Assembly (NCBI GenBank): GCA_033239525.1
Contig: BSYO01000019.1
Coordinates: 10,088,592 to 10,152,591, forward strand
Direction: 5' to 3'
DNA length: 64,000 bases
DNA from: Nepenthes gracilis
Taxonomy: Eukaryota > Streptophyta > Magnoliopsida > Caryophyllales > Nepenthaceae
The number at the start of each line of letters is the position of its first letter. Within the stretch, counting starts at the first letter, position 1. The notes under the pieces are model-generated. The model was not told the DNA's origin. It did no database searches and worked only from the letters and a program-made list of their open reading frames with translations. Shown piece after piece: positions 47,894-57,515 of this stretch. A program made the translations under genes and the position numbers.

Positions 47894-48279
47894 GGCCTAT
47901 GTTCCTCCTTGCTTAACGCCCTTGAGGATAGGGCGGACCATGAATCACTCCATGGACAGAGCTATCCTCGATTACCACCGTAAGTTCTAAGGCCTCACCC
48001 AAGAACTTACCTGGACTGTAGTCAGTCTCGGGTCCTAAAATAACAGAAACAGAACTACTTCATTCTTATTGCTTACTGAAAGCCATTTTCAAACAGAAAC
48101 ATCACAATTTACCCTTCAGCATATCTTAAGGCCGTTCCAAAAATCATATACTTCAAACTTAATTTGAAAATCATATTTACTTAAGGCCGATTTCAAAATA
48201 CACTTGAGGCCGGTTTAGATTTTTATTAAGGAAGGGCCGAAGCTTCTTTTCACATTAAGGGAGTTGGTTTCATTTTCAG

Positions 48280-49200
48280 TACAAAGCTGGAGTTCATTTT
48301 CAATACACAGCCGGAGTTCATTTCCAACACAAAGCCGGAGTTCTTTTTGATAGAGGTCGGAGTTCTTTATCAACAAAAGCCGGAGTTCATTTCACATTAA
48401 GGCCGGAGCTCATTTTCTCATACGAAGCTGGAGCTCATTTTCATATTAAGGCCGAAACTCATTTTCTTATACGAAGCCGGAACTTATTTTCTGATACAAA
48501 GACTGAGCTTATTTTCTGATACAAAGCCGGAGCTCATTTTCATATTAAGGCCGGAACTCATTTTCTTATACGAAGCCGGAGCCCATTTTCACATTAAGGC
48601 CAGAGTTCTTTTTCCAACAAAAGGACGGAGTTCTTTTTGACAAAAGGCGGAGTTCAAAAGCCGGAGTTCATTTCCCTTTAAAGCCGGAGTTCATTTCACA
48701 TTAAGGCCGGAGCTCATTTTCTTGTTAAGGCTGAAGTTCTTTTTCCAAGAAAAGGACAGAGTTCTTTTTCTTTATTGGGGACAGAGTTCTTTTTCTTTAT
48801 TAGGAACGGAGTCCTTTTTCTTATACAAGCCAGTTTCATTTTCAGTACAAAAAGCCGAAGTTCTTTTTTTGACAGAGGTCGGTGTGCTTTTCGGACGGAG
48901 TGCTTTTCGCTCAAAGGGACGGAGTGATTTTCGCTAAAAGGGACAAAATACTTTTTACTCAAGGGGACGGAGTGCTTTTCACTAACAGGACGGAGTGCTT
49001 TTTACTCAAAGGACGGAGTGCTTTTTACTCAAAGAACGGAGTGCTTTTTACTCAAAGGACGGAGTACTTTTTACTCAAAGAACGGAGTACTTTTAAAAGT
49101 CGAAGCTCATAAATTCGGAGTACCTTTTTATTGAAGGACGGAGTACTTGTAAAAGTCGAAGCTCATAAATTCGGAGTACTTTTTACTGAAGGATGGAGTA
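48280..49200 (-). repeat. GGAGT tandem array in solo LTR G
   Basis: Two sub-arrays: about 30-bp units around GCCGGAGCTCATTTTC (48280-48770) and 22- to 29-bp units around GACGGAGTGCTTTTTACTC (48890-49200). Position matches the array of solo LTR E. Open frames here are artefacts. Confidence 0.9.
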
Positions 49201-49628
49201 CTTTTTCATCATGGGAGAACCGAACTGATTCTTTATCAAGGAAAAATCGAACTTAATTTTCATTAATGGAAAATTGAACTTCTTTTAAGCATGCGGTTAA
49301 CAAAAATTCTTCTTTACTCAATGATCAAGACAAACATCGTACATATAACATATACTTATCCAGAATCATATATACTTGCAATGAAACATGCATATACTTG
49401 TATTAAATCATGATCTTAAAATCAGATATCCAAAACTGATTCTTTCGTATACTTGTAATATTCTTAAAACATGACTTAAAAATCAGTGTCCGAGGTACAC
49501 TTGCCTGACGGGTTGTCTCAAAATTCTTCCTTCCTTGCCTGACAGTCGGTTTTTACCGTCTTGGAGCTCTCTCCTTCACTCCCTTCTCTCGGCTTGTATT
49601 TTGCCCCAACTTCAAGACTCGTTGCCGG

Positions 49629-49637
49629 TATTTATAG
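49629..49637 (-). promoter_or_regulatory. TATA box of solo LTR G
   Basis: Sense CTATAAATA in CCTCTATAAATACCGG. Confidence 0.78.
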
Positions 49638-50233
49638 AGGAGGGGTTAGGTGGAGGTAAGTGGGGTAAGTCACCCAATTCGGTACCTCTTTTTAGAGGGT
49701 AGGTGGGAGTAACTAGATTAGTTTACCTACTCCATTTGGTCGCTGCCTAGTTGAATTCTAACTAAATCCTAAAGTTTACTTTTGTCTTTAGTTACCATTA
49801 GTTTATCCGGTCAACTTTTTGGTCAATATTTCTAATTAAGCCGAGTTCAAATACATGCAGTGCCGGTTTTCAATTTTGTAAACCTTTCAAGAAATCTAGT
49901 CAACTCTTCCAATCCGGTCAACTTCTTCTTATTATTCACTCCGTCCATCACCTTTTCATAAACTTTGGATTTCTTCTCCTTACATCCACAATTCTACTCC
50001 GGCCTCACCAACACAAAGAGCCACTCCGGACTTCAAGGCCGCTTCGGCCTCTCATCACACAATTCACTCCGATCTTCAAATTCAGGAGACAGTTTCCGAT
50101 TTCAAAATATGCTCTAAAGCTGGTTTGGATTTTCTTAATACATTTTCCGAATAACCTTCAATTTTCCTCGATCCTTTGATTTTTTTGACTCGATGACTAG
50201 GACTTTCTATGATTTAGAATCTGGGTCGTCACA

Positions 50234-51447
50234 ACATCAGAGTGTGAATCTTAGCAGCCGCAGAAGAAACAGGAGATTTATCATTTCTCTCCAACAACAA
50301 CTTATCAAAATGGAGAGGGATATAGTAGCAACTAGCTAGATCACACAAACAGGCTGATGGTAGGCATCTAGATCATCCACAACAAATGCACCTTAACATA
50401 TGTCCTAGTCTCATAATGAGAAGCACATGAGCCAAGATATACGTAGTGGTATAAGGTCTCAAGAGTAATTACTCAGGTAAAAATCAGTTTGACTAACAAT
50501 ATTAAATAAAAGAGAAAAGTCAAGATTATTTCTCCTTTAAAAGTGCATAACCAAGACAGGATTTATTGATGACATTTGGAGGAATGCCATGGTTTTGGGA
50601 TAGCATCTCTTCTGTTTGATCTGCTAAATACAAAATAGCTTGAAAAACCTAGCTAACTCTATTAGGTGTGAGGGTTCACAAATCAGAAAGACAAAATAAG
50701 AGTAATTCCTTTTATAACTAAAAATAAACTGAAAAAAAAGAAGTGCTTTGAAGTAAAAGTAGGTAGTCAATAGACAAGGAATTTTACTTGAACTATAGGA
50801 AAGCAAATTCTAATTGACATTATTAGTCGACAATAAATTCTCATTAGTTTCAATTTCCTTAGGAAGAAGCACATGAATAGTATTCAAGACATACTGATTT
50901 GATCTTTTTTCAAATTTTCTCAAAGCTCAAATTCAACTTCCGAGTATAAGAGCTAATGTTGGATATAATCTAAATAAGGATAACTATATTGATTAGTATA
51001 ATGAGCTCAAGAATAGTGAATATTAAAATATTGCCTTAATTAGAAGGAATTGAGATTAGAAGGATGAACGAATGACTGAGTGGCCGAGTGGCTGAAAAGA
51101 TATGGAAAAGATTGGATTGTAGGTCCAAATGACTATACATCCAAATGATAAATTGAACAATTAATATAAACGGGCAATTAATTACATTTAGCGACTAACT
51201 AAGTCAATGGGTCAACTTAGCCAAGCAGTTTAAGTCTAGCGGGGGTTAATATACCCGACAATTAATTTATATGAGAATATCCTAATTAAGACCAATTGCT
51301 TAGTATCATCATCGGATGAATTGCATCTAAACAATTTTTACTCAGAGCATGTATAAAGATAGTTAACCTTTTTAGTTTTTGGCGGATATAACCACTCAGA
51401 TCCTAATTTATTATTCTTTTTTAAGGAAATCATTATCAATTGATTAT
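50234..51447 (+). other. 3' part of the Tat-type element, possible start of its LTR
   Basis: No protein is read. A TGTTGGATATAATC at about 50954 could be an LTR start but lacks a clear polypurine tract before it. The later part (51430-51460) leads into a TATA box that the LINE entered. Confidence 0.4.
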
Positions 51448-51460
51448 GTGGTTATAAATA
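51448..51460. repeat. 13-bp LINE target duplication, left copy
   Basis: GTGGTTATAAATA, exact partner at 56960-56972. Confidence 0.95.
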
Positions 51461-51579
51461 TGAGCCGTGGTAGTTGCTCGGTAGCTCTGGTTTTGGCATG
51501 TAGAAGAGAGCCGCTCTCTTCTCTCTCTAAAATTTCAAATTCCCCCGCCTGTGAATTTGAATCCTTGGCGCCGACGGCC

Positions 51580-53235
51580 ATGGCCGACGGCCTCGAGGCC
51601 CCCACGGGTCCTCCCCCGGTACCCGCTTCCCTTGTCCATCCTGCTCCCTCTTCTCTCAAGGATTCGGCTCCCTCGGGTCCTCTCTCTCCCGCTCCGGAAG
51701 GCCAATTCTGGGGCGCTTCGAAATCAAAGGGTCTCGGCTTGGATTCCGAAGGTCATGTTCACAGCTCCCCCCTTTGGGCTGATATTGTCCATAAGGATAG
51801 TCATGAGGTGCGCAATGAGCTGAAATTCTTCCCCCCTTGGCCTGTGGGGCTGAATCGTCCATTATCTCACCTCTGCCGGAGGTCATCGACCAAGGCCAAT
51901 CCTTCTGGGGTTTTACGCTGGTAGGTCACTTCCTCAAATCCCCTCCTCACTATCTGGCAGTCAAAGCCATTGCTAAAAAGATTTGGGCCCGCTTCGATCT
52001 CACACACACCGCTGGCAATGAATCTAACTTTTTCTTCTTCCGTTTCTCTTCGATGGAGATGATGGAAAAATGTCTTCAAGCCGGTCCATGGCTCATGGTG
52101 GGGAAGGCTATTTTTCTTAAACGCTGGTCGCCGGGCATGATTCTGAACAAGGAAGAACATAAACGTTTACCCATTTGGATCAAACTCTCCAACTCGATTC
52201 GAGTATCGACCCATGCCTTTTGACTTTGTTGCAAGTGCCGTTGGTATTTCCCCTCTGACTTGACCCTGGATCGCCCGTATGGAGAACGCCTCCTTCGCAA
52301 AAATCTGTGTTGAAGTGGGTGTCGATGGGCCCTTTCCCACAAGTATCACCATTAAATCTTGCCATGATTCGGCTCCCTTAGTGGTGAAGGTGGAGTATAG
52401 CTGGAAGCCTATTAGATGCAGTCGTTGCCATTTGTTGGGTCACGATGTTGCTCAATGCCATTCCAAGGATGTTAAACCTCAAACAGGTAAGTCCTGTTCC
52501 AAATCCTCCACTTCTGTTCATGTGGAAAAAGTCCAAAAGGCTTTCTCGCCTTGCCCTGGGCACACGATCGATGATAGCGTTCCCCGGTTCGGTGGTTGCG
52601 AAGCCTTGAATCAACCGGCTTCTCTCCCACTTCCAATAGCTGTCCAAAATGAGCCCTCGAAGGATGCTGACGCCCTTTGTGGATGTCTTTTGAGTAGTCC
52701 ACCTATTGGGGCTGTGATGGACTCTCAAACCCTCCCTTGTGTTCAATCGCTGGTTCTCCCGAACCTGGGGTTATTCCCTATTCCCGGGTCCGACGTCCCC
52801 AGCCCTCTCGGGATTCTATTGATTGCACCCGCCGCAATGCTCTTGCCCTCGTCCATGGTTCCTGTCTCGAGTGATATTGTTCCATCAACCTCCTCTGTGC
52901 CGATATGGGCACCAATTATGCTTTTCGGATGCTTCGGGTGCTTGGATGGCCCTCCCCGATGACAACTCAATGAATTGGTTATTGAATCGGGTTCCGACAG
53001 TGATCCAACTCCCAGTTCAATCTCTCGAATAACTAAAAAATATAGCTTGGAATCATCTAAGCATGGGGGTGCTGCCCCTGGATATGAAATTTGTATGGGC
53101 CGGGCCGTAGACTACTCTAAAGAGAAATTCTTAAACGTAAATGAGGCGATGGCTATGGAGAGCGACTCTTGGAAGCCATCTAGATCTCGGAAAAAGAAAA
53201 AATCCAAAAAGTCCATGGTATCCCCTAGATCTTAG
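51580..53235 (+). pseudogene. LINE ORF1 protein: DUF4283-like region and zinc knuckle (broken)
   Basis: L1-type ORF1 proteins coat the element RNA. Start taken at ATG 51580 (MADGLEAPTGPPPVPASLVH). Order: Pro/Ser-rich N-terminus; SPLWADIV, a common lead-in; then a DUF4283-like part, AIAKKIWARFDLTH ... FFFFRFSSMEMMEKCLQAGP ... WLMVGKAIFLKRWSP (about 51960-52150); RPIWIKLSN-like; and the knuckle CSRCHLLGHDVAQC at 52417-52458 (CX2CX4HX4C intact). It closes with a Lys-rich tail, SRKKKKSKKSMVSPRS. Frame changes are near 51840, 52200 and 52960, and a TGA lies at about 52259. The family is clear; the product is not made. Confidence 0.88.
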
Positions 53236-53651
53236 GGGATGTGCTGTTGGAGTTTTGCTTACAGGCTTCTAATAAATTTGGCTTCTGTTTTTTTTGGATA
53301 GCTTGCCATTTCGTGGATTATTGGATGATGCTCCTTTGGGTGTTTGGGAGATTGTCTGATGGCATGTCCATCTGCATTTCGTATGTCTTGCTTGCTGTCC
53401 GGACTGCTCACTTGTTAGTGGAGGTAGTTCTCATTTTGGCCTATTGGATGAGATTAATGTGGGTGATCGATTGTTTGAGCTGATGCCCTGTACCCTTACC
53501 GATATGTTGGTGTCAGCTCGGTTATCTGGCCCTTTGGTATCCTTGCAATGCAGATGAGCTGACTCCCAGTATCTAACTCTCTGGTTTGGTGCTGGTGTTG
53601 GCTGAGCTGTGTTTATGTTCCTGTTGTAGTGATTGACAAGCTATCCTGATT
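53236..53651 (+). other. T/G-rich 3' region of the outer LINE, first part
   Basis: Directly follows the ORF1 stop. Words like GATGCTG, GTTGTTGG and CTTGCTG recur. An 80-codon frame (53241-53483) is hydrophobic by composition and unlike an endonuclease. It continues at 55060. Confidence 0.7.
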
Positions 53652-53669
53652 TACTGCCTTATTGCTAGG
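53652..53669. repeat. 18-bp duplication of the inner LINE, left copy
   Basis: TACTGCCTTATTGCTAGG, exact partner at 55042-55059. Confidence 0.93.
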
Positions 53670-55041
53670 TGTTGCTACTCTTGCTAGTGCTGGTTTTCAG
53701 ATTATTTTTGAATCTGTGCTGGGTTTAATTGTTGATCGTGGAGTGGCATGGAGTTGGGGCCCCACTCAGCTGGTATACTGGATGTATTGTAGCTCTTGGT
53801 GATGTGGCCGTTGGCTCATTGCCCGATTCTCTACTTGATGTTGAAAAGGGCATCTGTGGGGTTGCTAGATCTATCTCATGGGCTTCAGCCGGTTTGCTCT
53901 GTTCTATGTGCAGCTGCTGGCCAAGGGTGAACCGACCCTTAATTGGCATTCTGACTGTGCTGATGGGGCTCCACCATCAGCTGATGTTGAAGAACAGTAG
54001 CTGTCGATTATGCTCGGTTGTCTCTGCTGAATTTGTTTTTTGGTTGGATGCTAAATGATGCTGAATTTGTCTCGTGCTATTTGGCTAATGATGGATCGGT
54101 TTGCTGGTGCATTGTATAATGATGGCTGCCACCTGTTAGGCTGATAGCTGATCTCCTTATGCTAAAGGTAGTTTGTTTGATGCATATCTGATTCATTGGT
54201 GTTGGTGAACAACAGCCCCTGTTGGATTTTGTTCCTGGTGTAGACGGATTAAGTCGAGCCCGGGTGTGTGGCTTTTGGGTGCATTGACCCATCGGATTGC
54301 ATTGACTACATTCTCTCATTAAATGATGTTGCTGGCTGCCTTGAGTAGCATCTCTGTTTCACATGTGTACCATTGGCCTATGATTTTGTACAAAGGCCTC
54401 GTTTAGATGTGCACCGCCGATTGATGTTGTCGCACTATGACCTTACGGTTGCACTCGCCTCAATATTAAGACCAGCTTGTATATTTTATACCCACCTTTG
54501 CTTCTATGTTGGCACCGTTAAGATGTGTTCGTGGATATTATGATGGGTACTCCTGGAGTGCTCGATGTTTGCCGATCGGGAATTTTTTTCCGCCGTTGTT
54601 GGCTGCATGGAAGTGGGTGGGTCCGAAGTTGGGACTACCTGCTGGCCGATTTGAGCTGAAGCTGGAGGTGGGGCGGTGGAAGCGCTGCAATTGCCTTTTG
54701 CCTTCTGCTGCTGGAAACTTGGGATGCATTAAGGGTGTAAAGACTTTGTTTGCTGCTATTAGCGGTTGCGAGGCGTTCGGGTGTTTGGACTCGTCGTCTC
54801 GAGAGCAACTGATTTTGATTCTGCCAATGTAAAATGTTTATGTACATTTTATGTTTATCGGTTAGATTGATCCTCTTAGAGGTTTTTTTGAGGTATTATC
54901 TAATGTACTAGTCGCTTGGGGTATGCCCTAGCTTAGTATGTTCTAACTCTAAGTCAAAAAACTTGGAGTTATAATATAGTTTTTGTAAATTTTTTTCCTC
55001 CCTTAATCCAAAATACACACTTACTTACCAAAAAAAAAAAA
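53670..55041 (+). mobile_element. Inner LINE copy, 5'-truncated (1372 bp)
   Basis: Sits between exact 18-bp duplications and ends TTACTTACC plus a poly-A run (55029-55041). Its last 200 bp match the outer LINE's end in order: GGGGTATGCCCTAGCT, TTCTAA(C/T)TCT, GGAGTTA(T/G)AATAT, TTTTTGTAA, ACTTACTTACC. It contains no endonuclease or RT. It therefore belongs to the same family as the outer element but is diverged upstream. Confidence 0.9.
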
Positions 55042-55059
55042 TACTGCCTTATTGCTAGG
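55042..55059. repeat. 18-bp duplication of the inner LINE, right copy
   Basis: Exact match to 53652-53669. Confidence 0.93.
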
Positions 55060-56959
55060 CTCGGGACTAGTTTCTGCCTTGTTTTGTATTGCCGATTGTA
55101 AAGATTTGGTGATGCTGAATGGTTGGAGTTGCATTGGCAGGGGAGTTTATTTTGTTCAACTAAAATTGCTCTTTCCTGCCAATGGAGGCTGATCTTTGAT
55201 CCCTACTGAAGTTGGTGGACGAGCTCTTGGAGCTTTTGGTTTGTCGCTTCTATCTTTGTTCTCAGACACACAGCAAGTGGCGGGCTCACTTATTGGACAG
55301 TGCTGAACTTGGTTTGGTGTTATGTCAAACTTTCGGTATTCAAGATGACTTCTTTGTTGATGCCGATTTGAAGCATATGAAGGAATGCAGATCAAGATAT
55401 GTATATGCAGTTCTTTGGTGTACTCTTGCCGATGCATTTGTTGGATCTCCCGCTAAAGCATTTATTTGCGTGGCATTTTGCCCGGTTACCGCCGATTGCT
55501 GATGGGTGATTGCCTCTTCTCTCGTTTATTTGAAGAATCTCGCCACATGGCTTCCGGAGGGGTTGTGCTGTGGTGATGGATGATGCCCTGCTGTTTTTAC
55601 AATAGTTGACAGTTATGATGCTGCTGATCTCTCGTGGCTGTTAGCACATTTGGTCGGTTTGGCCGGTTCTTTGCATGTTGTTGTAATTGTGCCTTCATGT
55701 TGTAGGAACATTGGGTCGTTTTGGCCGGTTCTCTATTTTGATGTTGTAATTGTGAAGTTTGATTGCTTCCACGATAAAGGCTATGCTTTTGGAACTGATG
55801 TCTCTGGTGTCCGGGGATAGCAGTTGTTGGAATGGATGATTGCTCCATTTTGATTCGGTGCTCAGGATTTGCTGGAGTTGCAGATACTCTCCTTATGCTA
55901 TTGGGCTACCGCTGGCATGTGTCTCGCTTGTATCTTCCTGGATGATATGCTTTTGATTTGAGAAGTGGGTTGCATCTCGTAGCATTTCTCCCGATTTGGC
56001 TGATGAGGCTACCAATTTGTGGTGGCTCCTTGCCGCTTGTCGCCTCCGGGTGCCGCTGGCCCCGGGGTGAATGGACTCGGGTTTTGTTCTCGCCATAGCA
56101 AGGCTTTGTGGGTGGACTGGGTATTGGCTGTTTTTGGGTACATTTCTTTGGATCTGTTGAATTTGGATATGGGTTACAACTGCACTCGTTATGATGCTCT
56201 CTGCCTCGTTTGAGCTCCTTCTATGTAATGCCTCAATGCCAATTTGCTGCTAATGGATTGGGCTTCCGCTGGACGGGGTGTACTGGCCTTGGATGTTGAT
56301 AGCAGATTCTGCCACTATATGCTGCTCCCCAGTTTTCGGTTGCGATCTATATCTGCCGCTCAAAGTGCCGGTCCGAAGTTGCGTGGCTGTATGGCTGATG
56401 CCTTTGATGTTGTGCTGATTTCATCACTGATTTCCTATGCTGGAGTATTAGTCTCCTCCTTCCCGCTGTTAATGGGATGGGCGCTTTCTTTGATGATGTT
56501 GGCTGCACTGCAGATGAGGCTCATGCAAGTTGTACTGCAAGTGTTGATGGTGGATGCCGGGAGTGGCTGGCCCACTTTTGCCGCTTGCCTCTCGAATTGG
56601 TGGCATTTATGGTTCCTCCGGGGTTGCTACTCTAGGGCTACCCGGATCGAATATGGAGCAGAGGTGCCGGAGTCCCCATTATGTTGCTACTCTGGTGGCA
56701 CTTATGCTCTTCTTGTTGAATTTTTTTAAGTTTGTTTTGTTGTAGGGCCGGACAGCTTTCGATTATTTTTGATAAATCTCTCCTAGGTGAGGTTTTTCTC
56801 AATTCTCTAAATTGGTTCATGATTATGTTTATGGTGATGCTCGGGGTATGCCCTAGCTCGTTATTCTAATTCTTAGTTGGCAAAACACTGGGAGTTAGAA
56901 TATCGTTTTTGTAATTTTTATTTTATTTAATTCATTAAACTTACTTACCAAAAAAAAAA
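55060..56959 (+). other. T/G-rich 3' region and tail of the outer LINE, second part
   Basis: Follows on from 53651 once the inner LINE is removed. The longest frame (56244-56729, 161 codons) is a hydrophobic, composition-driven frame with no domain I know. The tail at 56850-56959 has the family end and a poly-A of ten. Confidence 0.75.
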
Positions 56960-56972
56960 GTGGTTATAAATA
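56960..56972. repeat. 13-bp LINE target duplication, right copy
   Basis: Exact match to 51448-51460. It contains TTATAAATA, which is probably the TATA box of the host LTR. Confidence 0.95.
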
Positions 56973-57515
56973 CGCATGTTTTTTCTTTCTAAAAAGGGGA
57001 CAGAGGCTGGAAAGCAAATATAGATTGATATCCCTCAAAACACTTAATCTTCCGCATATTATAGAGTCAAGTCATCTATCTCTCACTTCCTCATTACTTT
57101 CTCTATTTTTCATATTTTAATGAGAGTTACTGATTCAGGTATCGAAGAATATATTAAGGAATGAATCTCATGTCCATTAAACATTGTTTGATGTTGTGGA
57201 GTGTAAGATCTAGATAAAAGGATCGATAATTCAATCTGAATCCATTTAAATCATAATTTAGATTTGTACTTGGAATCATAATATCTAATTTTTCTGATGA
57301 CAGTTCAAATTCCGAAATTAGAGAAACATGGTGCAATGATAAGGCCTAACCTTGTTGAATCATTATTTTTATTTCTAAAGAGTCATTTGAACTACCAATG
57401 TGATAGAACTATCTAGAGGTTTATCTCGAATCAGTTGAAGAAAGAGATAGTCATCCATTTTTTACAAAGAAAAACCAACAAGCTAACTCAAAAACCAACT
57501 TTGGAGGATTACTGT
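56973..57515 (+). repeat. LTR-like end of the Tat-type element
   Basis: Downstream of TTATAAATA come AAGGGGACAGAGGCTGG, TAGAGTCAAGTCATCTATC, a CT-rich run and ACTGATTCAGGTATCG, which is typical of the R-U5 part of Tat-type LTRs. The end is not visible because element H enters at 57516. Confidence 0.55.

Larger units (their letters stand above)
46986..50233 (-). mobile_element. Solo LTR G (3248 bp)
   Basis: Ends TGTGACGG and CGTCACA, near-perfect 5-bp duplication, no core. Closely related to solo LTR E (same end CTGGGTCGT(C/T)ACA, same TATA context, same GGAGT array). Holds the conserved core at 47714-47750, the 63-bp duplication at 47768-47893, the GGAGT array and TATA at 49629-49637. Confidence 0.9.
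51461..56959 (+). mobile_element. ORF1-only LINE (L1-type), interrupted by a second LINE
   Basis: Flanked by a 13-bp exact duplication and ending in TTACTTACC plus a ten-base A run, as a LINE does. Without the inner copy it is about 4.1 kb: a short leader, decayed ORF1 (51580-53235), then 2.3 kb of T/G-rich sequence without an endonuclease or RT. Such a layout resembles the mammalian HAL1 type, L1 relatives that carry ORF1 alone. An alternative is loss of ORF2 by internal deletion in this copy. Confidence 0.88.
30791..57515 (+). mobile_element. Old Tat/Athila-type gypsy element, host of solo LTRs E and G and the LINE pair
   Basis: Plus-strand remnants in collinear order: leader, Retrotrans_gag-like core (31263-31418 then 43658-43850), knuckle-side gag (44190-44335), protease end (44758-45018), RT start (45070-45190), and an LTR-like promoter area (51430-57515). 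The wording (YNTILGQPCL; FxxxxxxK-D-C...KGYFKEY) is that of Tat/Athila gag-pol. Stops are frequent in every part. Its true left end is unclear because D abuts it. Confidence 0.72.

Noticed and set aside
51074..51150. D-arm-like TGGCCGAGTGGCTGAA
   Set aside because: No T-loop or anticodon stem follows within tRNA distance.
56244..56729. 161-codon hydrophobic frame in the LINE tail
   Set aside because: Composition-driven (T/G-rich); no start context or domain, no counterpart in the inner copy.
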